From Ryuthela nishihirai (Eukaryota > Arthropoda > Arachnida > Araneae > Heptathelidae), in NCBI GenBank assembly GCA_038380435.1, contig JAWZYU010000007.1, forward strand, positions 25,399,001-25,463,000: a DNA stretch of 64,000 bases. Reading direction: 5' to 3'. Shown here one piece after another: positions 43,471 to 54,613 of this stretch; within the stretch, counting starts at the first letter, position 1, and each line of letters starts with the position of its first letter. Made by a program: the position numbers and the translations under genes. The notes below the pieces were generated by a model. It ran no database searches. It was not told the DNA's origin and was given only the letters and a program-made list of their open reading frames with translations.

Positions 43471-43474
43471 TTTC

Positions 43475-44145
43475 TTTCCACAGGTATATGGAACTTGAGG
43501 ACGTTGGTATAGAGATTATTCTCTTGACGTTCTGACACAAGAATTCCAGTGTTATAACCTGGATATTCTAGGCTTTCAAGAGACCAGATGGAGAGGTAAA
43601 GGTCAGGTGCCTAAAATAATTTAAAATTTCTCTTTTCAGAGGGGATGAAAAGCATCTGCAAGGTATAAATTTGCTTCGTAACCAACACGCTAATAATTCT
43701 TTTCTAAGATATATGACTGCATTAACGAAAGATTTCTTACAGCAAAATGTTAAACGAAAATTTTACCGCAAAATTTTAAACGAAGATTTTTTAACTTGAT
43801 TGTTATCCGTTGTAATGCACCCGCAAAGAGCTCTAATGAAAACGAGAAAGATAGGTTTTTATGGATAACTTCGGATGTTTTTTATTCTGTCAATAAAGGA
43901 GACAGGGCGAGGGATTAGAGGGAGCCCACCGCAACTTTGAGAATGGTAGTAAAGAGAATGGAGGTAAAAAATCATCAACTTGTGTATATTTTACGTATTT
44001 TTCGAGAAATGTTTTAAAGTCGATTAAAACAGTAGCGTAAATGGATTACATAGGGATAGCATTGATTATATATTCATTACAGCAAATGAAGTAGTTCTGT
44101 AGAAAATATCAGGTCTTATAGCGGAGCTGAAATTATTTGTTATTT
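43475..44145 (+). pseudogene. Old RTE-type LINE copy, left part (endonuclease)
   Basis: Alignable with 45565-46263 of the younger element. Shared features are the pyrimidine-CAGG leader, WNxRTL, CTTGACGTTCTGACACAAGA, GATATTCTAGGCTTTCAAGA and GAGACCAGATGGA, then GGTCTTATAGCGGAGCTGAAAT at the right edge. Many stops and indels. The copy breaks off at 44145 where a minus-strand LINE begins, and a later part of the same ORF reappears at 49192. Confidence 0.85.
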
Positions 44146-44999
44146 ATGTAATAATTTAATAATTTTATTCATTCATATTTACATTAACAATACAATTTCA
44201 AGTCCTTAACCCACAAAAATTGTTGCAACTCGCCAGTGGAGTATAAATAGAACGTTTTTGCTCATTTCATAAAATTACAAAACAATTGATACTAAAAATG
44301 ATATACATAAATATGCTAAAGCACAATTTTCTAAATCAGAATTATTGAAAAAACATGCCAAATTAACTCAACAACCGTTTATTAACTTCCTTTTTGAATT
44401 TTGCATCATCTACTCTTCCACTCAGATAATTTGGTAAACAAGTATATTTTTTAAAGCTGGATAGCCAAAAAATCTTTTAAATAACTCTTTATTTGGTTTG
44501 GAAACTATGAACCTTTTAGATACCATTTCTCTTGTATTATATGTGTTTGTCACCCTCTGAAGCATAGAAGAATTTTTATGAATAAATATTAAGGATTTCA
44601 AAGTAAAAATCTGTTCGAGATTTAAAATTTGCAGATTAAGAAAATTTTGCGTAGAAGAATAAAATTTTACTTTAAGTGTAATAATTTTAACTATATATTT
44701 ATGCATATATTTCATAGGATTAAGTGAGTTTTCAAATGTTTCTCCTCAAATAAAAGAGCATACTGTATTCTTGAATAAATGAAAGCATAATAAACTTTTA
44801 TAGAGTCTCTAGATCCACTGTCTTAGTGTATAAAACTGAGGTAGGATTCTATTAATTTTGAAAACTAATTTCTCTATATGATCATTCGAATTTAATTGTT
44901 TATCAAAAATAACACCCAGATATTTTATGCTATTAGTAGACATTATTTTCTGACAACCACAGACAGATCGCAGGCTTGTATCCTTTAATGACATTAAAC
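44146..44999 (-). pseudogene. Minus-strand LINE, C-terminal region
   Basis: Read on minus: 44994-44809 encodes the post-catalytic RT region (IKYLGVIFDKQLNSNDHIEK, then INRILPQFYTLRQW). 44715-44422 encodes a C-terminal helical tail (TREMVSKRFIVSKPNKELFK). The 3' UTR ends near 44146 with GAATAAAATTATTAAATTAT. The catalytic YADD block is absent. The element is broken at 44999 by the RTE insertion and its upstream RT motif lies at 48713-48760. Confidence 0.75.
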
Positions 45000-45560
45000 A
45001 TTTGAGATCGTGGTGGTAATCGTGGTGGTCTTTAGATTATTATCATTCCCTCGTTGTATACTGAAATACATGTGTTCTTGCTTTGTGATCTGGACAACTA
45101 TGGCTACTTTTCTTTTTTTTCTACCCTGCTGAGGAGTGGTCAACCACACAGGGTCCTGGTGCTGACCATATAAACCTACTGGACTGGACAGATATATGGC
45201 TCTGAGCTTGATTATGGATCCTGATTTTGCTGCACTGGTGGGCTTCTGTGGAGGGAAAATCTTTCGCTGTGTTTTCTGTTTGTTTGTGGGTTGACAGCCC
45301 CAAGTGAATAGATTCACAGGATATGTTTATCAGCTGGTGGATAATCCTGAGCAGAAGTCATCGCAGGCACCTGAACTCTTTGCTTCTATTGGCATCGTCA
45401 AATTCTACATTGGAGGAAGTCTTCCAGTGTAGATGGCTTCAGCCTTTAGTAGTGGGGGAACGGGTCTTTGCCCCATGTCTGCGATTAGGGGGCTGTTTGA
45501 TATTGTCGGCATTCCCTCTCTCAATCAACATAGTTTCCTTAAACATCCCACTAACCATTT

Positions 45561-48310
45561 TCTCTCCTAGGTAGTTGGAATGTGAGGACTCTGCACAGAG
45601 CTTTTTCTCTTGATGTCCTCACGCAAGAATTCCACCGTTATAATTTAGATATTCTCGGCTTGCAAGAGACCAGATGGACAGATAAAGGTCAGATTCTTAA
45701 AAATAATCTTAAATTTCTCTTTTCAGGGAGGGACGACAATAAGCATCACCAAGGCGTGGGTCTGCTTCTCAGCAGACACGCTAGCGATGCTCTTCTAGGA
45801 TATGAGTGCATTAATGAAAGGTTTCTTACAGCAAAATTTCAGACAAGCGTTAAAGACTTGAATGTTATCTGCTGTTATGCCCCCACTGCGGATGCCGATG
45901 TGGATGAGAAGGATAGGTTTTATGAACAACTTCAGGATATTTTGAATTCTGTCAAGAAAGGAGATATTACCCTTGTTCTTGGTGACTTCAATGCCAAAGT
46001 TGGTACTGACTCTACCCTTTGGGGAGGAGTAATAGGGCCTTTTGGTATTGGTAGCTGCAATGGCAATGGGCAACGTCTCCTACAGGTAAGTAAACTCAAT
46101 GGATTCAGAATAACTAACACTTATTACAAACACCGCGACATACATAAGTACACATGGGTTTCACCTGATGGGCTGCATAAGAATATGATTGATTACATAT
46201 TAATTAACAGCAAATGGGCTAGTTCTGTTAGGAATACCAGGGCATATAGGGGAGCTGAAATTGGATCTGACCATTACCTTGTTAAAAGTGTGTTGCAACT
46301 TAAACTTAAAAAGTGTTGTGCTAGGGTTAAAAAATTTACTTTTAATACTGAAGCTCTGAAAGATCCAGTTATAGCCAAAGTTTACCATGATAGGTTACTT
46401 AGTCATTATGACAGTCATGGTTTGCTTACTACTGAAGTTGAGGAAGAATGGGATCATTTTAAACAGGCTTTTTTGGACACTAACAGTACTCTTTTAGGAA
46501 AAAAGGAGCAGAAGAGGCAAAATTATCTGAGTGATAAGGCACTTGAGCTTATTTCGGAAAGAAAGAACTGCAGGAATGCCCTTAATCAATACCCTACTAG
46601 TCCTAATAGAAAGCATTACAGAGACCTTAATAAACTTGTAAAGCATCAGTTAGCTGCTGATAAGAATCTTTGGCTTGATGGTTTGGCTGACAAAGCCGAG
46701 GAAGCAGTTAGACAGCACAACAGCAGAGAGCTGTACCAGATAGTTAATGTTTTGTGTGGTAGAAAACGGACAGGCATACAAGGATTGAAGGATAAACAAG
46801 GTAAGGTTAGAGAAGGTGAGGATTCTGTCATGGCTAGGTAGGCTGAGCATTTCAGTGATGTTCTAAACAATGTAGTTAGTTCTACTCCCATTGTTTGCAA
46901 TGATGATAGATGCATTGGTGGCTTTAGTGTTGGACCTATAACACAATCTGAAGTTATTTTGGCTGTTTCTAAACTTAAATTTTATAAATCCCCAGGGGTA
47001 GATGAAATTACTACGGAAATGCTTAGAGCTGGGAATGTTTCGGTTACCACTTGGATGACTGAAATTCTGAATATCTTTTATGATAAAGGCATGGTTCCTT
47101 AGGATTTTACCAGAGCTATTGTTATCCCTATTTTCAAAAAAGGTGATCGCAGTTCTTGTGATAACTATAGGGGTATCAGCCTACTCTCTGTTCCAGGTAA
47201 AGTTCTTTCCATGATTGTGCTTAATAGAATTAAGAATCTGGTTGACAGTCAATTGCGTGATGAGCAATGTGGATTCAGAAGTGGTAGGGGATGTGTGGAT
47301 CAGATATTTTCACTTAGGCAGATTCTTGAGAAATGTTTAGAGTTTCAGAAACCTTTGGTTGCTAGCTTTGTTGATTTCAAAAAGGCTTTCGACTCTGTTG
47401 ATCGTCATAATTTGTGGTTGATTGTGAGATCATATGGTATACCTGACAAGTTAGTTAACATTATGAAAGCTCTCTATAATAACACTGAGTCGTGTGTGAG
47501 AGTTGGTAAGTCTTGTAGCAATTGGTTTAGCATTACTTCTGGTGTTCGACAAGGGTGCATTTTGTCTCCTTTTCTCTTTAGCTTGGTTATTGATTATGTT
47601 ATGCGAAATTCACTTCAAGGGAAAGATTTTGGCCTTAAATGGGCTGGAGATACGAAAAGTTCTGATTTAGATTATACTGATGATTTAACCCTTTTGGCAA
47701 ATGATGTTGATGAGATGAACTCCTTCATTCGAGCTGTTGATGAGACTGGTAGTAGAGTAGGTTTGGTTATAAACAGAGAGAAAACTAAAGTGATGAAATT
47801 TGGTCAGGCAGGCTGTGATTCAGTTAATCTGAATGGTTGCAGTCTTGAGCAGGTGTCACAGTTTAATTATCTTGGGAGCTATGTGATAGATAATGGTGAT
47901 GTGCGGCATGAGATTAACAGACGAATAGGGATTGCTGCCGGAACTTTTAAGAATCTATGGAGATTGTGGAGAAATAGGCGTATACACCTAAAGACCAAAA
48001 TTAAATCGTATAATAGTTTGGTTCTTTCTAGGGTTAGTTATGGTAGTGAAACTTGGACACTTTGTAAACAAGATAACAGGAAACTAGATGCTTTTGATTC
48101 CAGATGCTTACGCAGTATCTTGGGCATTAGGTGGTTCAACTTTGTAACTAATGATTTTTAGGCAAAGGAATACTGACTAAGGAGAATACAACCTCCTTTA
48201 AGCAGCATATTGTGCAGAGAGAGACTCCGTTGGTTTGGCCATGTTGCCCGTATGAATAATTTTAGATTGGCGAATAGGGTTATGAACAGTGTGTCTAAAG
48301 GCCTCAGAAA
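45561..48310 (+). pseudogene. RTE ORF2-type endonuclease-reverse transcriptase (four stops, no frameshift)
   Basis: One frame runs from GSWNVRTL (45570) through ILGLQETRW (catalytic Glu), GDFNAKVG, IDYILIN and SDHYLVK (catalytic His) of the endonuclease. It continues to FKKGDRSSCDNYRGI, FVDFKKAFDSVD (first RT Asp), GVRQGCILSP and DYTDDLTLLA (usual A/FADD, here TDD) of the RT. The C-terminal RLRWFGHVARM block follows. The only lesions seen in the frame are nonsense codons: TAG 46839-46841, TAG 47100-47102, TAG 48159-48161 and TGA 48174-48176. Just upstream of GSWNVRTL lies a pyrimidine-rich TTTTCTCTCCTAG that resembles a 3' splice site. The lack of indels suggests a fairly recent insertion. 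Confidence 0.9.
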
Positions 48311-48436
48311 TTTTTAATTTTTGGAAACAATCAACAATTGCATGGTGCAAAATCAGATTAATATGCGGGATGAGGTAGCTGTTTGATTTTTCCCCGCTCC
48401 AGATAGGCCATAACTTATTGGGTTTTGTGAGCACTT
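48311..48436 (-). mobile_element. Mariner-derived segment within RTE
   Basis: This is the near-identical reverse complement of 24392-24517, where the same bases are part of a mariner transposase (LPHPAYS...PCN...LFPKLKK on the opposite strand). Here it is bounded on the left by RTE sequence broken off after GGCCTCAGAAA and on the right by RTE 3'-end sequence starting CGTTGGTTTGGCC, exactly as at 24391. Confidence 0.9.
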
Positions 48437-48712
48437 TCGTTGGTTTGGCCATGTTGCCCGTATGAATAATTATAGATTGGCGAATAGGGTTATGAACAGT
48501 GTTCCTAAAGGCCTCAGAAAGAAGGGGAGACCTAGGATGCGGTGGGCAGACAATGTCAAACAAGACCTTGTTAGAATTGGTGTGCAGTGGCCAGATGCAG
48601 TAGATGTAGCTCAGGATAGACTTGCTTGGAGAACTAAATTGCACGGTCTGGTTGGACCTCCGTAGCCCATGGCTGCTTGAGGATGATGATGATGATGATG
48701 ATGAAAATGGAA

Positions 48713-49245
48713 CCTTGAGGTACTCCAAATTTTATTATATCAAAACTGTTCAAAATAATTTCAGCTTTTTAACTTTCCTTGTTAACACCGAAATTATGAC
48801 ATTTATTAATACATTCTTTATCAATAGTTAATGACCACTTAGGTCTACTTCCATACTCTCTTCTACCTTTAACAAAATTTTCTCCAATGACTGTATGAAT
48901 GTCAGAACCTTTTTTTGCTAGATCAGCACCACGGCTAAATCTTACTCTACTCTCAGCGTCACTACTTTGGTCATTTAGACAAAATCGCCTCTCTTTTCTT
49001 TTCATACCTTCGAGAGCACTTAATTGAACTTTTAACATTTCCTCTCTATCATTAATCATAGAATCTACTTCTTTAAGATCATTTCTGTCTAAACCTTTAT
49101 CTAAATAAGAAAATAATCTAGATAATCTTATCGAAATCTTTATCGGATCATAGGAGATTTGAACGATAACACTATGCAGCTTATTTAAAAAAAAAGTTGC
49201 AGGGAGAAACTGAATCAACATCCTACTAGTCCTAAAAGACAACAT
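48713..49245 (-). pseudogene. Minus-strand LINE upstream part: unrecognised ORF then RT motif
   Basis: Read on minus, 49245-48769 is a 158-codon open frame rich in Lys/Arg/Glu/Asp (for example REEMLKVQLSALEGMKRKER) whose family I do not recognise. Shortly downstream in a nearby frame comes FGVPQGSIF at about 48740-48714, the conserved RT motif that precedes the catalytic YADD. It is cut by the RTE tail at 48712. Bases at and beyond about 49192 belong to the old RTE copy, so the open frame crosses an element junction and its first ~18 codons are accidental. It could alternatively include captured non-LINE sequence. Confidence 0.55.
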
Positions 49246-49300
49246 TACAAGCAGATGAATAAACGCTTAAAGGATTAAATTAACAGCAGATAGGAAACTT
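49192..49300 (+). pseudogene. Old RTE-type LINE copy, right part
   Basis: Alignable with 46560-46670 of the younger RTE: GTTGCAGGGA...CATCCTACTAGTCCTAAAAG, ACATTACAAGCAGATGAATA and GCAGATAGGAAACTTTG. It continues the copy broken at 44145, with ~300 bases of the ORF missing in between. Confidence 0.8.
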
Positions 49301-49960
49301 TGCACGATTTGCATTTTGAGACATATCTGTGTTATGATATTGAAATAGCTATAAAAATAGGCGATTTAGGACGGGCATTCACGGACCAGCAAACAAAGAC
49401 TATTACCAATCGCATGTTAGAAAGCAATAAAGTACAAAGCTGAACGTTACGATTCAGTGACCTTTTCGTGGATAAATAACATCATTTACCATGAAAAGGC
49501 AATCTGAAATTCGGATGACCTAGCATTTCAGTTATCTGACAAAGAACGGTTTAGTTTGTCCTACAGAGGTCATGAACGGCGTATGTTTGGGTGAATTAAG
49601 GTTAGTGACATAAGAGAAGAAAAAATGGAAAGCGAACATGGCATCACGACTGTGAGTCCCATAAAGTCAATTAAGAGTGAAAAATAAAAGCATAAAAGGC
49701 ATATAACACAAAAGAAGCGACTGATATATAAAGAGACCATGATCAAAATACTTTTTTTTGCGGATATAAGGGTCAGTTAAGTGTAATGAATATGTATGTT
49801 TCCAAGTTGTCAAGCTTTCAAACAACAAAGCTTAGAATCTGTTTAATAATATGAAGCGTGAAAACAAAATGTGCTATATACATTGCATATATCACATAAA
49901 AAACTGCCTTTTAGGCGTAGTAGTGACATGTTGGTCTCTATCTGTTCCGTTGTCCTTAGT
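49301..49960. other. No recognisable gene
   Basis: AT-rich sequence. The old RTE match fades out and nothing else is recognised. Confidence 0.45.
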
Positions 49961-50250
49961 AAGGTTGGGTTATTTTACCTCTAAGTGACACTTTTTTCAC
50001 ACACAATAGGATAAATGGCAGTCACATGGACTCCAAAGGTCGGAAGAAGGGGATCCAGAGGTCAGCTGTTAGGAGACAGATGGTAGCCTCGCGTCAAAGC
50101 CATACAGCTTGTTCTTTAACGTACACAGAGTTGACTCTCATGCACGTCTCCACATCTTTACATCACATCCGACGGACGGCGGCCTTTATAAGCCCATTTA
50201 GTGTTCCCTTTTTGACCGATAGCAGAGGAGGTTAGCGGAGAAATATTGAC
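49961..50250 (-). mobile_element. SINE-A copy, diverged and headless
   Basis: Reverse body from AAGGTTGGGTTATTTTACCT to about GTTAGCGGAGAAATATTGAC, including ATCCGACGGACGGCGGCCTT. The tRNA-like head is absent. Confidence 0.85.
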
Positions 50251-50254
50251 TAAA

Positions 50255-51236
50255 GCATTAGATTTAATAGTAGCCGTGCATCTTTTATACTTTTTATTAC
50301 TTACCCAGTCACTACCCCTCCACGCTGCTGGTGGAGGTCCAGGGTGAAGTCTCCAGCTGAGGGGAAGGTCTACAACTCTTTGAACCTTAAAAATTTGATT
50401 TTTTTATTTATTTATTTACAACATTACACAACTCTGGGAGCTCAGTGATCAAGCACCTCCTACCCATAATAAAATTTTTACATAAACGTTTCGATTGATT
50501 TGTACACAGATGCATCATACAATCAGTATAATACTTATAAAAAGAGAAAAAATATAAAAGTCAGCAGTTTTTTTTTAAGAAAGAAAGAAATAGGCTTTGT
50601 TTTTGGATAATGTTTATACAGGTGTTGTGCAGTCTGTGGGGTATCGGAGCTTTTAAGCTAATGCCATTAGTGTGTGAATGACTTACGAAAATTCCATGGA
50701 ATGAACCCTTTAGTCTTTAGATAAAACGAACCGTGCCCGTAACACAAAACGAAAGATTAAGTTAGGGAATACGTAGTAAGATGATTGCACTCAGGACTGA
50801 AAGTAAACGAGCCAGGTGTTCTGTATATAAAAGGACGCAGATCAGGGACTAAAATCCTTGAATACGCATTAATTCTTATGCTAATGTCTGTAAAGGTAAA
50901 CACAACAGTAGATCTTTAAATAAAAGGACCCCTGATGCAAAATAAAAGATTAAAGTAGAGAATAGGAGTAAGATTATTGGGCTTCATGAGAATCGAACTC
51001 CGGATTAAAGGTGTTCTTTAAAAGAAGCCCGACGCATCACGAAGTACCAGCATGAGGTGAAGTGATTGTCATATTAATATCGTAAGAAATGGTCGGTGCG
51101 GTCAAAGGTTATGTGGAGACTAGAAAATCTTCCAAGTCCGGTGACAGATGAATAAAAGACAGTCGCATCAGTGACCAAAAGACTTGAATGCTCAACAACT
51201 GTAAAGATAATTGTGAAGCATGAGTAAATAAGATTT
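50255..51236. other. No recognisable gene
   Basis: AT-rich sequence with a T-rich patch. An inverted CCACGCTGCTGGTGG word lies near 50318. No element boundaries recognised. Confidence 0.45.
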
Positions 51237-51238
51237 GA

Positions 51239-54043
51239 CACCCAATTCTGTTTTTACACGGTTTTTTTTTGCACGAATTTGATTTAACATGGTTTAGAAA
51301 AATATTCCAATTCTCTTTATACACGATTAATTTTGATCTAATACGGTTCAAACGGCGCCTTTTTTTAAAAATCTCCATTTGAATATTATTCTGAAAAATT
51401 TCTATTCAAGAAAAAATTCCTAGAATTTACATTTATAACAAAGATGCCGCTATTATGGCCACATTTTTCGAAGTAGTTTTAGCTTTGAAAATGTATTATA
51501 GATGCACATTTTGTGCACTAAAATCCCCAAAATAAATTACACTAACATAACTACACAAAAAGTTTTCTCTATTTTATTCTTTATTTTATAGAAAAATTGT
51601 ACAAAACCTCATTCGGAATAAAGTGGCAACATTGAGTTCCGGGAATTCCCCTCAATTTTATCTTCATTACATACGTTAGTCTTGGTCTCTCATTTTGTGT
51701 TTAAAGTTAGAAGTGTTTGTTTTGTTTTTTGAAGTTTTGTGTGCGTAGTATAATTTTATTAAATTTTGCTAATAAATAATTTACTGTTTTTCATCATCTG
51801 ATTTATTAACTACAATTCAAATATTTTTCGTAAGTCTTACCACGATGTCGGATTATTTAACTATACAAAAGCAGAAAAGGAAAGCTATCTCTTTGGATAC
51901 TAAGATCCAAATTTTAGATCGTCTTGCAACTGGAGAAGGTTCAACATCCATAGGTAAATATTTTGGTTTGAACGAAGCTACCGTAAGAACCATCAAGAAA
52001 AATGAAGACGCTATTAGAAACTCTTTGCTTTCTGGAACAAAATTGAGCGCTATGTCATCATCGTACACTAGAGATATTGTAAAAGTGAAGATGGAAAACG
52101 CACTAGTAATGTGGATAGATGACAACTCGCAAAAAAGAATACCTCTACACGGAAATATCGTCAAACAGATGGTATTACGAACATATAAGCAGATACAAGA
52201 AATGGAATCAACCACATTAGCTCAGTTAAAAAAATTATGATTTTCTGCAAGTACAGGTTGGCTTGCAGGATTTCTTCAAAGACACGCGTTTCATAATGTA
52301 AAGATAAAAGGTGAAGTTACATCTGCAGATGAGCTGGCTGCTAAAGAATTTTGTCCAAAATTGGTCCAAATCATTGAAGATGGTGGATACACTCCTGATA
52401 AAGTTTGGAATGCAGATGAAACTGGTCTTTTTTGGAAAAAAAAATTCCGAGTGGAACCTAGGTTGCAAAATCACAAAAAACTGTTGGTGGCTTTAAGGCA
52501 CCTAAGGATCGTGTGACCGTTCTATTTTGCAGCAACGCTTCAGGAGATCGTATGTTAAAACCGTTGCTCATCAATCGATCCCTAAGACAATCAATTGACC
52601 TAAGACAATCAATCGACCTAAGACATCAATCGGTAATGAAAGATGTACATTTGAATAAATTGCCAGTATATTGGATGGCAAATAAAAACACCTGGGCTAC
52701 AAAAGAAATTTTTTATGAATGTTCATTAAATCATTAAATCAGTCCCATAATGAACTGTTCCATAAGTTAAACGCTATCTGAAGGGAAAAAAAACTCAAAT
52801 TTAATGTTCCATTGATTATAGACAATGCTCCTGAGCATCCTGTTTTGGAACAGCCAAATGTGCAAATTTGTTTTCTGTCGCCTAATAAAACATCCTTAAT
52901 ACAACCATTAGACCAGGGTATAATTGCCACATTTAAAACTTATTTCGTAAGACGATTTTCCAATACATTTTGGATAAACTAGATAAGGATAAAACACTAA
53001 CAGTTATTGATGTGTGGAAGAAATTTTCTACTTTAGATTGTATCAGACATGCTGGATTGACGTTATCAGAATTAAAACCATCAATTTTAAACGCATGCTG
53101 GAAAACTATTTGGCCAGAATGTGTAAAAAGCAAAGATCCTGTACCCCCAAATACGACTGAATATCATAATATCATCATTTTAGCATATGCAGTTGCTGGA
53201 GAAAGATTCGATGATTTATCATTTGCAGATATTGATGAATTGCTGGTTGACAAAGCTCTTAGCGAAGATGAAATAATAGAAGCTGTCCTTGAGATTCCTG
53301 ATGAAAAAGGAAAAAGTGATGGTGATGAAGAAGTTCCACTCACTGCAGGTTTAAATAAAGAAGGACTTCAAATGTCTACTAAATTGGAAAATCATTTTCT
53401 TACACATGATCCCATTGTCGAACGAGCTGAGCAGTTTGAACGTGAAGTCATGTATAGCGCATTATCAAGAATTATACAAAGATCTAGTCAAAGCAGGATC
53501 TCAACGATTGATTACAGAGTTCGTTATCACACATAATCAAACTTCAGAATCACTGGAAACAAGTGATAATATGGTTCCCCATGCCACAGAGAGCATTCCA
53601 TCATTGGAGTATGAACACGACGGCCAAAATGTTTCAAGTGACGAAAGTGATTTAATTCTAGTCTCACGGAAACGAATGCGTCTTATTGTAAGAAAGTGAC
53701 AACGAATAAAATCTAGTTAATAAGCCTATATAAGTCATACTTTTTTTGCACTTTTCTATTCTTGAATTAGTGACATATTATTTACTTTATGAAGGATAAT
53801 TTACTTTATATATGCATATATAATTATCTTTATAAGTTTATAAAATAAAAAATGTGTTTAAATAAATAAAAATCAAATAAAGATTTAATTAAAGATTTTG
53901 ATATGATTTGTTTGAAAACAACTTATTATTTGTACTGAGTTTTCACGTCTGGAACCAATCATCTATTTTTTCGTACGCACTGTATTTTTTTTTTACACGG
54001 TTTTTTTCGGGAACCTATTTACATGTAAAAAGATAATTGGGTG
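51239..54043 (+). mobile_element. pogo/Tigger-type DNA transposon
   Basis: The element is ~2.8 kb. Terminal inverted repeats of 23 bp begin CACCCAATT at 51239 and, in reverse, at 54043, matching at 19 of 23 positions. The subterminal left region repeats ACACG(G/A)TT, AATTTTGAT and ATACGGTT-like words. It contains the broken transposase 51845-53699. I do not see the TA duplication expected for this superfamily. Confidence 0.82.
51845..53699 (+). pseudogene. Tigger/pogo (CENP-B-like) transposase pseudogene
   Basis: From ATG 51845, a psq/CENP-B N-terminal helix-turn-helix (KAISLDTKIQILDRLATGEG ... YFGLNEATVRTIKK) is followed by the start of the CENP-B second DNA-binding domain, up to a stop at 52238-52240. 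Then come GWLAGFLQRH..NVK in the next segment and the DDE_1 catalytic core: NADETGLFW (about 52411; first Asp), a block SNASGDRMLKPLL, IIDNAPEHP (about 52816; second Asp) and IQPLDQGIIATF (about 52900; third Asp). A C-terminal helical/acidic domain (52970-53536 and 53406-53699) follows. At least four frame breaks and an in-place tandem duplication near 52585-52630 (CCTAAGACAATCAAT) disable it. Confidence 0.9.
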
Positions 54044-54055
54044 CAATTTGAAAAA

Positions 54056-54096
54056 CCATGCCTCTGTGACAAGCAGCTGTTTGAGAATTTTTTCTC
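54056..54096 (+). mobile_element. SINE-B 3' fragment
   Basis: CATGCCTCTGTGACAAGCAG followed by CTGTTTGAGAATTTTTT matches only the last ~40 bases of SINE-B. It lies just outside the Tigger right end. Confidence 0.65.
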
Positions 54097-54613
54097 CATT
54101 ATACCTTGGGTAGCTATATAGTAAAGGAATATCGAAAAGGAGAACACGTTCTCTTTTTTTAAACAAGAAAAAAGAAAACCTTTTTTCCCTTTCTTGTTCA
54201 ATATGCAAAAACTTCCTGGTAATTTTTTATTTCAAAAACCTAATGTGACGTAAAATCGATTACTATCAAAAATAATTTTCTTAAAAGAGTATCTTTTGCA
54301 GCTTATAATTAAGTTAATCTTCGTCGGAAGATTCATATTTAATATCAAGCAATCACAAGGGAATCAGGAATCACTGTGAGTAATCAGGAATAAATGCCAA
54401 TTGTATTTCGCACTTCGGAAAGCATCCAGTCTTCAGGTATACTGCTTAATTAAAATGTTTTGTTTTTAAACTTTACTAAAATAGTTGCATTGGTAAATAT
54501 TTCAGAAATAAATTTTTTGTTAGCATTACAAAAAGGAAAGTTCGTCTATTAAAATAAGAAAAAAAGATACGAACAACAACAACAAAAAAATATAAATAAA
54601 ATTTTTTAAAAAT
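54097..54613. other. No recognisable gene
   Basis: AT-rich spacer. No feature recognised. Confidence 0.45.

Larger units (their letters stand above)
45002..48712 (+). mobile_element. RTE-type LINE, nearly complete
   Basis: This ~3.7-kb element has a 5' region of about 560 bases without a recognised ORF, then a single long frame (45561 to 48310) encoding endonuclease and RT, and a 3' end TGGCTGCTTGAGG followed by (GAT)8. RTE elements typically end in such short tandem repeats. Next to the 3' end is a 126-base mariner-derived stretch (48311-48436) followed by a second, complete copy of the RTE 3' end, so the last ~400 bases are not the element's own tail. It lies within a minus-strand LINE. 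Confidence 0.85.
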
